Position numbers and translations under genes: made by a program
Origin: Paenibacillus sp. FSL H3-0469
Lineage (GTDB): Bacteria > Bacillota > Bacilli > Paenibacillales > Paenibacillaceae
Reading direction: 5' to 3'
Assembly (NCBI RefSeq): GCF_038051945.1
Contig: NZ_CP150302.1
Location: 5,270,001-5,334,000, forward strand
Length of the DNA: 64,000 nucleotides
The notes under the pieces: model-generated
Told to the model about the DNA's origin: nothing
Databases searched by the model: none
The model's input: the letters and a program-made list of their open reading frames with translations, nothing else
Part shown: in pieces, positions 27,080-35,906 of the stretch
Position numbering within the stretch: position 1 is the stretch's first letter
Layout of the letters: every line of letters begins with the position of its first letter

Positions 27080-27808
27080 TTGATCGACTTTCATCAGGTA
27101 GACAAACATTACGGACAATTCCATGTACTGAAGGGCATTGACCTGCATGTTCAGGAAGGGGAAGTAGTAGTTGTAGTCGGTCCTTCCGGCTCCGGCAAGA
27201 GCACGATGCTGCGCTGCATTAACCGTCTGGAGACGATCACGAGCGGCGGATTAACCGTGGACGGTATAACTGTAAACGAACGTAAGACAGATATCAATAC
27301 CCTGCGCAAAGAGATCGGAATGGTCTTCCAGCACTTCAACCTGTACCCGCACAAAAAGGTCATTGATAACATCACGCTGGCCCCGGTGAAGGTGCTGGGC
27401 TTAAGCAAAGCGGAAGCGGAGAAGACCGCAATGTATTATCTGGAGAAGGTCGGCATCGCCGACAAGGCAGAGTCCTATCCTTCCCAGCTGTCCGGCGGAC
27501 AGCAGCAGCGGGTGGCGATTGCCCGGGGGCTGGCGATGAAGCCGAAGATTATGCTGTTCGACGAGCCGACCTCGGCGCTGGACCCGGAGATGGTCGGGGA
27601 GGTGCTCGATGTCATGCGCGCCCTGGCCCGCGAGGGCATGACGATGGTCGTTGTGACCCATGAGATGGGCTTCGCCCGCGAGGTGGCGGACCGGGTCATC
27701 TTCATGGATCAGGGGCAGATCGTGGAAGAGGCGGAGCCGGAAGCCTTCTTCGCCAGCCCGAAGGAAGAGCGGACGCGTACTTTTCTCAGCCGTGTATTAA
27801 GCCATTAA
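27080..27808 (+). CDS. glnQ: Glutamine/glutamate ABC importer ATP-binding protein
   Basis: 242 residues. Walker A GPSGSGKST, Q-loop VFQHFNLYPH, signature LSGGQQQRVAIARGL and Walker B IMLFDEPTSALDPE are all present, in the polar amino acid transporter ATPase arrangement. TTG start at 27080 after AAAGGAGG. The order ATPase, binding protein, two permeases matches Bacillus glnQHMP. The next genes are a GlnK/GlnL-type pair, supporting a glutamine or glutamate substrate. Confidence 0.9.
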   Translation: MIDFHQVDKHYGQFHVLKGIDLHVQEGEVVVVVGPSGSGKSTMLRCINRLETITSGGLTVDGITVNERKTDINTLRKEIGMVFQHFNLYPHKKVIDNITLAPVKVLGLSKAEAEKTAMYYLEKVGIADKAESYPSQLSGGQQQRVAIARGLAMKPKIMLFDEPTSALDPEMVGEVLDVMRALAREGMTMVVVTHEMGFAREVADRVIFMDQGQIVEEAEPEAFFASPKEERTRTFLSRVLSH

Positions 27809-27841
27809 ACTAAATATATAGGAATCCGGGGAGGAAACGAA

Positions 27842-28696
27842 ATGAAAATGTCCAAGAGCTTCAAGGTGTTAAGTGTTCTGATGATTGCGGCCATGCTGGT
27901 CATTGCCGGATGCGGCAACAACAAGGGCAAGAACGAACCTGCGGCAGGCGGCAATGCTGCCGGAGGGGCAGCTGCTGACTCTGCGGCCATTGCCAAGATC
28001 AAGGAGCGCGGCAAGCTGCTCGTCGGCGTGAAGTTCGATACCCGCCTGTTCGGTCTGAAGGACCCGGCCTCCGGCAACGTGGAAGGCTTCGACATCGACA
28101 TCTCCAAGGCCATCGCCAAGAAAATTCTCGGTGACGAGAATGCCATCGAGCTGAAGGAGGTCACCTCCAAGACCCGTATTCCGATGCTGAATAACGGCGA
28201 GATCGATATGGTGGTGGCTACCATGACCATTACGGAGGACCGCAAGAAGGAAGTTGACTTCTCCGACGTCTATTTCCAAGCCGGCCAGTCGCTGCTTGTG
28301 AAGAAGGGCAGCCCGATAACAGGCCTGGAGAGCATTACGAAGGATACGAAGATCCTCGGCTCCAAGGGGGCAACCTCGATCAAGAATATCAAAGAGAAGG
28401 TGCCGGGCGTAACGGTGCTGGAATTCGATAACTATCAGGATGCGTTCAGTGCGCTCAAGGCGGGCCAGGGTGACGCGCTCACTACGGATGATGCGATTCT
28501 GTATGGAATGGCCTCACAGGACCCCGGCTTCGAGGTGGTAGGGAAGCCATTTACCGATGAGCCATACGGCATTGCGGTCCAGAAAGGCAACGCGGATGTA
28601 GTTAAGGCGATTAATGATACACTGGCTGAACTGAAGGCGAATGGGGAGTATGATGCCATCTATACGAAGTGGATTGGTAAGGCTCCGGCTAAATAA
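27842..28696 (+). CDS. glnH: Glutamine/glutamate-binding lipoprotein
   Basis: 284 residues. The signal peptide ends at the lipobox VIAGC. An Ala/Gly-rich linker precedes the SBP family 3 domain (from about 55: IKERGKLLVGVKFDTRLFG, then EGFDIDISKAIAKKILG). The segments NGEIDMVVATMTITEDRKKEVDFS line the ligand site. It captures the amino acid outside the membrane for GlnMPQ. ATG after GGGGAGGAAACGA. Confidence 0.9.
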   Translation: MKMSKSFKVLSVLMIAAMLVIAGCGNNKGKNEPAAGGNAAGGAAADSAAIAKIKERGKLLVGVKFDTRLFGLKDPASGNVEGFDIDISKAIAKKILGDENAIELKEVTSKTRIPMLNNGEIDMVVATMTITEDRKKEVDFSDVYFQAGQSLLVKKGSPITGLESITKDTKILGSKGATSIKNIKEKVPGVTVLEFDNYQDAFSALKAGQGDALTTDDAILYGMASQDPGFEVVGKPFTDEPYGIAVQKGNADVVKAINDTLAELKANGEYDAIYTKWIGKAPAK

Positions 28697-28765
28697 GTCT
28701 GTTCCAAGCAAGGCCTATCTTCATCCAAGGGAAGAAGGAATATATAGATTGCACACGTTTTTTTC

Positions 28766-28811
28766 GTAGAAACGGTACCGCCTTTTCTAAGGACGGCAAC
28801 GCCGTTTCTAC
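28766..28811 (+). terminator. Inverted repeat between glnH and the permease genes
   Basis: GTAGAAACGG (28766-28775) pairs perfectly with CCGTTTCTAC (28802-28811), with GCC/GGC pairing inside. There is only a weak T run (TTGTTTG). It probably acts as a partial terminator or 3' stabiliser, keeping the binding protein more abundant than the permeases. Confidence 0.6.
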
Positions 28812-28881
28812 TTGTTTGTAGGAACGGCTGCCATGCCGGGCAGGCACGAACTCATCGATAGCTAAAGGCAGGTGAACATTG

Positions 28882-29532
28882 ATGGATTTCTCAATATTAA
28901 CGAACTACTTCGGACTGTATATGGAGGGCTTCTACGGTACGCTGCTGTCCAGTGTGCTGGCCCTGACCGGCAGCTTTCTGATCGGCGCGGTCGTTGCCGT
29001 CTTCCGCATGACTTCAGTGAAGGGTCTGCGCTGGTTCGGCGCGGTGTATGTGGAATTTATCCGCAATATCCCGCTGCTGCTGGTCGTGTATATTTTCTAT
29101 TACGGGCCTTCCGCTCTGGGCTTCACGCTGGACGGCTTCAAGGCAGGAACCATCGGACTCGCCGTATATACCTCGGCCTTCATCGCCGAAGCGATCCGTG
29201 CCGGAATTATGGCCGTGCCCAAGGGACAGATGGAGGCGGCACGTTCCTCCGGCCTCAGCTACATACAGACCATGCTGCATATCATTCTGCCGCAGGCGAT
29301 CAAGCTGGTCATTCCGCCGCTCGGCAACCAGTTCATTAACCTGATTAAGAACTCCTCGGTACTGACTCTGGTGGCCGGTCTTGATCTGATGTACTTCGCC
29401 GACGGGATCTCTACAGAGACTTACCGTACCTTCGACACCTACATTTTCGTAGCGGTATTCTATCTGGTGCTTACGCTTCCGCTCAGCTACGGCGTACGGA
29501 TCTGGGAGCGCCGGCTGCAGCGCAAATATTAA
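28882..29532 (+). CDS. glnM: Amino acid ABC importer permease 1
   Basis: 216 residues with about five membrane helices. The HisM/GlnP-type EAA loop EAARSSGLSYIQTMLHIILPQAIKLVIPPLGNQF contacts the ATPase. A TTG at 28879 is also in frame; ATG 28882 has the better distance from GGCAGGTGA. It pairs with the next gene to form the heterodimeric channel. Confidence 0.88.
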   Translation: MDFSILTNYFGLYMEGFYGTLLSSVLALTGSFLIGAVVAVFRMTSVKGLRWFGAVYVEFIRNIPLLLVVYIFYYGPSALGFTLDGFKAGTIGLAVYTSAFIAEAIRAGIMAVPKGQMEAARSSGLSYIQTMLHIILPQAIKLVIPPLGNQFINLIKNSSVLTLVAGLDLMYFADGISTETYRTFDTYIFVAVFYLVLTLPLSYGVRIWERRLQRKY

Positions 29533-29561
29533 GAGAACGCTTGAGCTAAAGGAGGGATATT

Positions 29562-30212
29562 ATGGATTTCACAGGTGCATACTCTGCCGATAATCTGAAG
29601 TTTCTGCTGGACGGCTTGTATGTGACGCTGATCGTTGCTTTTGTATCGATCTTCCTGAGCTTTATCATCGGCTGTATTATTGGCGTCATCCGCTACTCGG
29701 AGGTGCCGGTGCTGTCACCGGTCATGTTCTACCTGGTGGAGCTGATCCGTAATCTGCCGCTGCTGCTGATCATCTTCTTCATCCGCTTCGCCTTGCCGGA
29801 GGTCGGGATCAAGCTTGGACTCATTACTGCGGCCATTGCGGCATTAACCATCTTCGAGGCGGCGATGATTGCCGAGATTGTCCGCGGCGGCTTAATGTCG
29901 ATCGACAAGGGGCAGATTGAGGCGGCGCGTTCCTCCGGTCTCAGCAGTGTACAGACCCTATGGCATATCGTGCTTCCCCAGGGGCTGCGGCGTATGGTTC
30001 CTCCACTTGTCAGCCAGTTCATCTCCCTGCTGAAGGATACCTCACTCGCTGTTGTGATTTCCCTGCCGGAGCTGATGCATAATGCGAACATTGTCATCGG
30101 CCATAGCTACAGCTATGCCATCCCTACGCTGGCGCTGGTTGCCTTGATTTATTTTGTCGTTAATTACCTGCTGTCGCTGCTGTCCAGAAGGCTTGAGCAC
30201 AGAGCGGTATAA
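29562..30212 (+). CDS. glnP: Amino acid ABC importer permease 2
   Basis: 216 residues with about five membrane helices. The EAA loop reads EAARSSGLSSVQTLWHIVLPQGLRRMVPPLVSQF. Start ATG after AAAGGAGGG. It is homologous to the preceding permease. Its end is 81 bp before the sensor kinase gene. Confidence 0.88.
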   Translation: MDFTGAYSADNLKFLLDGLYVTLIVAFVSIFLSFIIGCIIGVIRYSEVPVLSPVMFYLVELIRNLPLLLIIFFIRFALPEVGIKLGLITAAIAALTIFEAAMIAEIVRGGLMSIDKGQIEAARSSGLSSVQTLWHIVLPQGLRRMVPPLVSQFISLLKDTSLAVVISLPELMHNANIVIGHSYSYAIPTLALVALIYFVVNYLLSLLSRRLEHRAV

Positions 30213-30299
30213 CCTTAGCCGAATGAGGATTAAGCCATATTCAATCCAGTTCGGCTATGATACTATAGTTGTCAACCTCTCTAGGCAGGAGCAGTGGCG

Positions 30300-31589
30300 A
30301 TGGGACAATCGATTCTGAGAATGAAGGCGGTACAAATTCTGCTGGTGGCCGCCGTTACTGCGGTAGCCGGAGAATTCAAGATCAATCCGTTTGACGGAGA
30401 TGTCTTCCGCATTGCCATGGGCAGCAGCGCCTTCCTCCTATTCTTGCTGTTAATGAGGCAGCTGCCTTATATCCGCACAGGCTGTGCCACCGGGGTGGTC
30501 GTGCTGCTGTTCCGGACTGCCATGGATATGGTGGAGGGAAGCGGACTGACGGTAGAGCAGAGCCTTAGCAGCCACTTCTCGGCAATGATCTATTACATGG
30601 TGTTCGGCACACTGATGCGTGTCATCAAGAGCCGGATTGATACCTTCCATCCGCTGGTGCTGGGCGCCGTTGCCGCGCTGATCGATCTTCTGTCCAATGA
30701 GATGGAGCTGCTGACCCGGCTGATTGTGCTGGATTCGGCTACCTTCCGGTTGAACGAGTGGACGTACCTGATGGCGATAGCGGTCTTGCGTACGTATTTC
30801 ACCACAGGGGTATACAGCAGTATCTCTGTCAGCCAGCTGCGTATCCGGGAGCGGGAGCAGCATGAACGGACCCAGCAGATGCTCGGATTCGGCTCCGGCT
30901 TGTACGGGGAAGTGTTCTACCTGAAGAAGTCCATAGGCACCCTGGAGCAGGTCACGCTGAACAGCTTCGAGCTGTATACCAAGCTGAAGGACGGGGAAGG
31001 CACGGGGCGTTACAGCCGGCAGGTGCTCGACATCACCCAGCAGCTACATGAGGTTAAGAAGGATTCGCAGCGGATTCTGGCAGGGCTGGTGAAGCTGGTG
31101 GAGCGTGAGGTGAACGGGGACATGCCGTTATCGGGCATTCTGCAGTTCGCGGTCAAGAGCAATGCCAAATATGCGGAAATGCTGGGCAAAGAGATTAAGT
31201 TCCATATTCACATCACCTCCGATTACACAACCGACAGCTACATTCCTCTATTGACTCTGCTTAACAATCTCACCGCCAATGCGGTGGAAGTCATCCAAGG
31301 GACAGGCAGCATCCATCTGAACGCTTATGAGCAGGACGGTATGACGATTCTGACAGTGACTGATAGCGGGACAGGCATCGGAAAGCGTGATCTGGACCTG
31401 CTATTCGAGCCGGGCTTCACCACGAAATTCGATGAAGAGGGCATCGCTGCCACGGGGATTGGGCTCTCTCATGTACGGGATATAGTGAATATGTTCGAGG
31501 GAAGCATTGCAGTTCAGCCGGTATCGCATATCGGAGGGGCCATGTTCCAGATTACAGTGCCGAGTATGAAGCTGCGGAAGGAGGAATAG
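30300..31589 (+). CDS. glnK: GlnK-like sensor histidine kinase
   Basis: 429 residues. The N-terminal half has about five or six membrane helices (to about residue 175), a coiled dimerisation section follows, and the C-terminal HATPase has LNNLTANAVEVIQG (N box), VTDSGTGIGKRDL and GIGLSHVRDIV. The phospho-acceptor region is atypical, with no obvious H-box His followed by E/DxxxP, as in the DcuS/CitA/GlnK-like groups. ATG 30300 has AGGAG at the right distance; GTG 30294 is too close. Position beside glnQHMP and a YcbB-type regulator suggests glutamine sensing. Confidence 0.75.
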   Translation: MGQSILRMKAVQILLVAAVTAVAGEFKINPFDGDVFRIAMGSSAFLLFLLLMRQLPYIRTGCATGVVVLLFRTAMDMVEGSGLTVEQSLSSHFSAMIYYMVFGTLMRVIKSRIDTFHPLVLGAVAALIDLLSNEMELLTRLIVLDSATFRLNEWTYLMAIAVLRTYFTTGVYSSISVSQLRIREREQHERTQQMLGFGSGLYGEVFYLKKSIGTLEQVTLNSFELYTKLKDGEGTGRYSRQVLDITQQLHEVKKDSQRILAGLVKLVEREVNGDMPLSGILQFAVKSNAKYAEMLGKEIKFHIHITSDYTTDSYIPLLTLLNNLTANAVEVIQGTGSIHLNAYEQDGMTILTVTDSGTGIGKRDLDLLFEPGFTTKFDEEGIAATGIGLSHVRDIVNMFEGSIAVQPVSHIGGAMFQITVPSMKLRKEE

Positions 31590-31592
31590 AGG

Positions 31593-32495
31593 ATGCCGCT
31601 ATCATTCTGTATTGTAGATGACGACGCGTCGGCGAGAAGAATGCTGCAGCATATTATTGAGGACAGCGGGCTTGGTGAGGTGACGGGTACTGCAGCGAGC
31701 GGACAGGAGGGGATCGCTCTCATCCTGAGCGAGACCCCGGACATTGTGCTGATGGATCTGCTGATGCCGGACCAGGACGGGATTGAGACCATCCTCTCTC
31801 TTCAGGCACAGGGCTGCCGCTCCAAATTCGTCATGATCTCGCAGATTGAGAACGGGGATATGGTCAGCCGCGCCTACAGGAGCGGGATTGAATTCTTCAT
31901 CCGCAAGCCGATCAACAAGATTGAAGTCGAATCTGTTCTATATAAAGTGAATGAGCGTTACGCCATGGGCCGTTATCTGGATGAGATCAAGCTGACGCTG
32001 GGCAAGCTGGAGGGCCTGCAGTTCGGTCTGCCGCAGCTGCCGCCGGGCAAACGGACCGTCAAGGAGATTGTCCAGCCGATTCTGATGAATATGGGCATGA
32101 TCTCGGAGAATGGCAGCCGTGATATTATCACGATCATGGAGCTGGCGGTAGCCGAAGGGAAGAGCGGAAGTCTTCCATCCCTTAAGGAGCTGTATGAGCT
32201 GACTGCTGCCAAATACAGACCGGTGCCTGCGGAGGCAGCCAAAGAGGTCAAGGCTATCGAACAGCGTCTGCGCCGCGCCTTGGCGGCGGGTCTGACAAGT
32301 CTCGCGTCCATCGGTCTGACGGATTACGGGAATCCGAAGTTCGAGCATTATGCGCCGCTGTATTTCGACTTTGAAGAGGTGCGCCTGAAGATGAAGGAGA
32401 TCGAACAGGGCCGGGATAGCGGCAAGGTGAAGGTGAATATTAAGAAATTCCTGCAGGTGCTGCATCTGGAGGTGCTGGAAGGCTTGGGCCGCTAA
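31593..32495 (+). CDS. glnL: GlnL/YcbB-type response regulator
   Basis: 300 residues. The N-terminal receiver domain (1-120) has the acidic pair FCIVDDDAS, phospho-acceptor Asp in DIVLMDLLMPDQDG, and the Lys in RKPINKIEV. The C-terminal domain (about 150-300, RTVKEIVQPILMNMGMISENGSRDI) matches the YcbB family rather than a usual DNA-binding fold. It starts 3 bases after the kinase gene. In Bacillus, GlnL activates glutamine-utilisation genes in response to glutamine; here glnQHMP is the likely target (inference). Confidence 0.82.
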   Translation: MPLSFCIVDDDASARRMLQHIIEDSGLGEVTGTAASGQEGIALILSETPDIVLMDLLMPDQDGIETILSLQAQGCRSKFVMISQIENGDMVSRAYRSGIEFFIRKPINKIEVESVLYKVNERYAMGRYLDEIKLTLGKLEGLQFGLPQLPPGKRTVKEIVQPILMNMGMISENGSRDIITIMELAVAEGKSGSLPSLKELYELTAAKYRPVPAEAAKEVKAIEQRLRRALAAGLTSLASIGLTDYGNPKFEHYAPLYFDFEEVRLKMKEIEQGRDSGKVKVNIKKFLQVLHLEVLEGLGR

Positions 32496-32566
32496 GCCGG
32501 ATACTGGACCATGGGTCCGGTCTTTCGCCGCAAATAGCATCGTTAACTATAGAGACAGACCCAAGA

Positions 32567-32609
32567 AACCTCCGGAGCCGCTGTTCAGCGGGCTGGCGGT
32601 TATTTTTTT
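32567..32609 (+). terminator. Terminator after glnL
   Basis: AACC..CC..GGAGCC stem paired with GGGCTGGCGGTT, TTC loop, then seven T. Confidence 0.8.
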
Positions 32610-32696
32610 GCGGGGACATGCGGTACAATGGGAGAAAGCAACTAGAAGAGAGCAGCTCTGCTGCGGATTGCCTACATAGGGCGGAGGACTTATATT

Positions 32697-33656
32697 ATGA
32701 TACGAACACTTGCCGTAACACATACGGGTGAGATACTGACCGATCTGCTGCTTCAGGATATCGTTCTGGATGATTATGCCTGGATCTGGGCGGATTTCGC
32801 TATGCCGACAGAGGAAGAAACCTTGAGGCTGGACACCTATTTTCATTTTCACCCGCTAGCGATTGAAGATTGTATGCATGTCTTGCAGCGGCCGAAGCTG
32901 GATTATTACGAGGATGTGCAATTCTTCGTACTGCATTCGCTGAATGAGCGGACGCTGGAGGCCGAAGAGATCGACTTGTTCCTCAGCCCGAAATTCCTCG
33001 TCTCCTACCATCATCAGGACAAGCCGGAGATGGAGGAAGCGTGGCAGATGGTCAAAGCTGAGATTCATAGCCGCAAGGGCTGGTCGGGCGGGCCGATGGC
33101 CGCTGCTTACACCGTGATGGACAAGCTGGTCGACAGGTATTTCCCGTCCTTGTATACGCTGGAGGATGAACTTGCGGATCTGGAGAGCCAGGGCGGCAAT
33201 GAATCGGTGGAAGAGCTGATGAGCCAGGTCTTCAATGTGCGCGGAAGGCTGCTGAAGCTGCGGCGGACGATTGTGCCGATGCGTGATCTGATGTACCGTA
33301 TCGTCAATTCACAGCATGTGCAGAGTAACGGGGAGGAGCGGGTCTACTTCGGCGATATCTACGATCATCTGCTGAAGCTGACCGACATGATTGAAGTTGA
33401 CCGGGAAATGACCGCCGACCTGCGTGACAGCTATATCTCGCTCAACTCCAACCGGATGAACTCCATTATGAAGACACTCACGGTGATTACCACGGTATTC
33501 ATGCCGCTGACGCTGATCGCCGGAATCTATGGAATGAACTTCAGGGTGATGCCGGAGCTGGAATGGAAATACAGCTATTTCGCAGTGCTGCTGCTTATGC
33601 TGGTGCTGGGAATCGGAATGTTCGGCTGGTTCCGGCGGAGCGGCTGGTTTAAGTAA
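32697..33656 (+). CDS. corA: CorA-family magnesium transporter
   Basis: 319 residues. A large cytosolic N-terminal domain (1-255) is followed by two C-terminal membrane helices. The first ends in the YGMNF selectivity motif. The protein is a pentameric Mg2+ (or Co2+/Ni2+) channel in this family. ATG after GGAGGA. Its terminator is shared with a convergent gene. Confidence 0.95.
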   Translation: MIRTLAVTHTGEILTDLLLQDIVLDDYAWIWADFAMPTEEETLRLDTYFHFHPLAIEDCMHVLQRPKLDYYEDVQFFVLHSLNERTLEAEEIDLFLSPKFLVSYHHQDKPEMEEAWQMVKAEIHSRKGWSGGPMAAAYTVMDKLVDRYFPSLYTLEDELADLESQGGNESVEELMSQVFNVRGRLLKLRRTIVPMRDLMYRIVNSQHVQSNGEERVYFGDIYDHLLKLTDMIEVDREMTADLRDSYISLNSNRMNSIMKTLTVITTVFMPLTLIAGIYGMNFRVMPELEWKYSYFAVLLLMLVLGIGMFGWFRRSGWFK

Positions 33657-33667
33657 AATAAAGCTGC

Positions 33668-33703
33668 GTTAAACGCCGCCGCTTAGGAACGGCGGCGTTT
33701 AAC
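33668..33703. terminator. Bidirectional terminator with 14-bp perfect arms
   Basis: GTTAAACGCCGCCG (33668-33681) and its exact complement (33690-33703) flank an 8-base loop. The loop contains the stop codon of the convergent minus-strand gene, so the terminator overlaps that gene's 3' end. Confidence 0.85.
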
Positions 33704-34231
33704 GGAAGAAGACCCGCCAGATTTACGCTTTTTGGAGGAGGTATTGCGGCGCTTCGGGACGGGGCGTCTTTTTTTGCGCCGTTTGGGGCTATAGAGGGCT
33801 GCATCCTCTTCGGCGGCGAGCTCTCCCGCTCCGCTTCCCTTGCCTTTGCCAAAGCCGCCCATCACAAGCTTCACCATCGGAGCCATCTGTGAGAAGCCCT
33901 GCATTACCTTCTGCACCTTGCCCATGGTGTTGACGATTCCGTCAATACCGCCCATCCGGTCAACGATTCCCTTGAGCTGTTCCATATTCGCCAGACTTCC
34001 AAGATTGCCGAGTCCGCCCAGAAGGCCTCCGGCCTTCGCGGTAGAAGCTTCTGCAGCAGGGAGCGCTAGTGCCGTCTCGGTGACTTCAGCGCCATAAGCA
34101 GGCAGCAGCTCAGGTTCTCCGGGAAGCGGGGCAGGTGTATAAGCAGATAGTCCCGGGTAGGGTGACGGATTGTAGGGTTCAGCCAGGGAACGGCCTTGCT
34201 GGCGGGAATGATTATAGTAATGCTGAGGCAT
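33683..34231 (-). CDS. Basic-tailed hypothetical protein
   Basis: 182 residues. The N-terminal third is Pro/Tyr-rich, the middle is a Gly/Met-rich amphipathic stretch (GGLLGGLGNLGSLANMEQLK, then VMQGFSQMAPMVKLVMGGFG), and the C-terminus is strongly Lys/Arg-rich (KRRKKRRPVPKRRN). This composition recalls spore- or coat-associated proteins such as the YqfQ/VrrA type, but no family can be assigned. AAGGAAT precedes ATG 34231. Confidence 0.6.
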   Translation of the reverse strand: MPQHYYNHSRQQGRSLAEPYNPSPYPGLSAYTPAPLPGEPELLPAYGAEVTETALALPAAEASTAKAGGLLGGLGNLGSLANMEQLKGIVDRMGGIDGIVNTMGKVQKVMQGFSQMAPMVKLVMGGFGKGKGSGAGELAAEEDAALYSPKRRKKRRPVPKRRNTSSKKRKSGGSSSVKRRRS

Positions 34232-34605
34232 AGGATCACATTCCTTCGTTAGTGGTTTGCTATACTGTATGTCATGGGCGAACAGACGGTATAGACGAAT
34301 GCCCGGGTAACCGGGATACCAGCGGAAAAGGGCGGATGCCTATGGAGCGGCAGGCGGAAGTGAAGAAACCGTGTCCATGCTTGATTTCGCACGGTTTTGT
34401 AGTACTATGAGTAAGGCGGTCTAACCTGGAAGCCGGAAATAGATTAGAATTAACCCCAGTGATGGTGTACGCCAGGGGTGGACGTTTGTCCATCGATTTC
34501 ACTCTTTACAGCGTGAAACCGTTAATGCTTGAAAAATGTGCTCCAGTACAATATAGTAGAGGCAAGATAGTCACATTAAGTTAATGCTTAGGGGATGATA
34601 GGGCG
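34232..34605. other. Spacer upstream of yerC
   Basis: 374 bp. A stem AAACCGTG (34366-34373)/CACGGTTT (34390-34397) followed by TTG looks like an orphan terminator. A TGGAC/GTCCA hairpin lies at 34478-34491. A promoter lies at 34529-34557. A 24-codon frame at 34336-34410 overlaps the terminator stem and is not credited. Confidence 0.5.
34529..34557 (+). promoter_or_regulatory. Promoter of yerC
   Basis: TTGAAA (34529-34534), 17 bases, TATAGT (34552-34557), 48 bp before the start codon. Confidence 0.65.
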
Positions 34606-34896
34606 ATGCAGCTAAAGAAGCTAAACGATAAAAGTATCGATCAATTATTTGAGGCTATTTTAACATTAAAAAATATGGAAGAATGTTATGTATTCTTTGA
34701 TGATTTGTGCACCGTGAACGAAATTCAATCGCTCTCACAGCGCCTTGAGGTTGCGCGGATGCTGGGCAAGGGGTCTACATATAATCAGATTGAAGCCGAG
34801 ACGGGGGCCAGTACGGCAACAATCTCCCGCGTGAAGCGCTGCCTGAACTATGGCAATGACGGTTATAAGCTTACTCTAGAACGTCTGGGCCGATAA
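34606..34896 (+). CDS. yerC: YerC/YecD TrpR-like DNA-binding protein
   Basis: 96 residues. It has the TrpR-superfamily helix-turn-helix LGKGSTYNQIEAETGASTATISRVKRCL in the C-terminal half and the family N-terminus LKKLNDKSIDQLFEAILTLKN. Homologues are found near yerB in Bacillus. The regulon is unknown. It is A+T-richer at its 5' end than its neighbours. It ends 3 bp before the chelatase gene. Confidence 0.9.
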   Translation: MQLKKLNDKSIDQLFEAILTLKNMEECYVFFDDLCTVNEIQSLSQRLEVARMLGKGSTYNQIEAETGASTATISRVKRCLNYGNDGYKLTLERLGR

Positions 34897-34899
34897 TCT

Positions 34900-35664
34900 A
34901 TGGTTCCGGGTGTATTGTTAATCAGTCACGGCTCCCGGGATCAGGCCTGGGTGTCGATGGTAGATGAAGCAGTGAGCCATCTCACGCTCCGGGAGGAGCT
35001 GCCGGTGGCAGTGGCTTTCCTTGAGCTGGTAGAAGGACGATTGATACAGGATGGAATTGATAAGCTGGAACATGCAGGGGTCACAGATATTATTGTGATC
35101 CCCTTGTTTGTTTCTTCCGGCAGCACGCATGTCGATGAGATAGAGTATGCGCTGGGTGCTAAGCCGGTTCCTGAGCGGGAGACCGACCTTGCGCCGTTCA
35201 CGGTTGCCGCGAAGGTTCACTATGGCTATCCTGTCGATGATGATCCCGATATTGCGCAGATGCTGTGGGATAAGATTCGGGAACTGTCGAAGCATAACGG
35301 GCGGGAGATGGTGCTGCTGGTCGGACACGGCAGCAGGCACGACGGCTTCCGGCAGCGCTGGGAGCAGGGCATCTCTTCACTTGCCGCGCGGGTACGGGAG
35401 GTTAGCGGGCTGGCTGCAGCTGATTACGGGCTGCTGAACCCGGACAGTGTAAGAAGCCGGGTGGAGCACTGGCAGAAGCAGGGCTATGATGTGCTGGTAG
35501 CTCCGCTTTTTTTGAGTGAGGGGTACTTCACTAAGGTTGTTATTCCGCAGCGGCTCGAGGGGCTTGAGTATGCCTATTCCGGCCAGACACTGCTGCCGCA
35601 TCCGCTGCTGCCGCGCTGGATTCAGCGGCAGGTGGAAGCAGCGCTCCAGCGCCTTGAGGCTTGA
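34900..35664 (+). CDS. Sirohydrochlorin chelatase, CbiX/SirB family
   Basis: 254 residues made of two CbiX-like halves. The first begins GVLLISHGSRD with the catalytic His, and the second is at about 130 (MVLLVGHGSRHDGFRQRW). The family inserts Fe2+, Co2+ or Ni2+ into sirohydrochlorin for sirohaem, cobalamin or F430. ATG 34900 has no strong ribosome site, so translation is probably coupled to yerC. No other tetrapyrrole genes are nearby. Confidence 0.85.
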   Translation: MVPGVLLISHGSRDQAWVSMVDEAVSHLTLREELPVAVAFLELVEGRLIQDGIDKLEHAGVTDIIVIPLFVSSGSTHVDEIEYALGAKPVPERETDLAPFTVAAKVHYGYPVDDDPDIAQMLWDKIRELSKHNGREMVLLVGHGSRHDGFRQRWEQGISSLAARVREVSGLAAADYGLLNPDSVRSRVEHWQKQGYDVLVAPLFLSEGYFTKVVIPQRLEGLEYAYSGQTLLPHPLLPRWIQRQVEAALQRLEA

Positions 35665-35836
35665 AGTTCAACGTTAATTCGTAAGCGGATAATGTAGCTG
35701 ATTATAGGATGCGCCAGTGTTCCATGTAGCCATGGCTGCCGCTGCTGCATACTTATATCTATACTTTGTGCTGTTTTTCCAGGCTTGGAGCCCGGGCGGC
35801 GGGTATAAATATATCCCTCCTCCGTCCCCCTGACAT

Positions 35837-35865
35837 TGCTTGTGGGGTACAGAATTGGGTATAAT
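35837..35865 (+). promoter_or_regulatory. Promoter of dgkB
   Basis: TTGCTT (35837-35842), 17 bases, TATAAT (35860-35865), 41 bp before the dgkB start. Confidence 0.6.
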
Positions 35866-35906
35866 CAGTAAAGTTATCCATTATATAAACAGGTGGCGTT
35901 CCGGTA

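Noticed and set aside
34336..34410. 24-codon frame starting at an ATG
   Set aside because: Its 3' part coincides with a terminator stem and nothing supports translation strongly.
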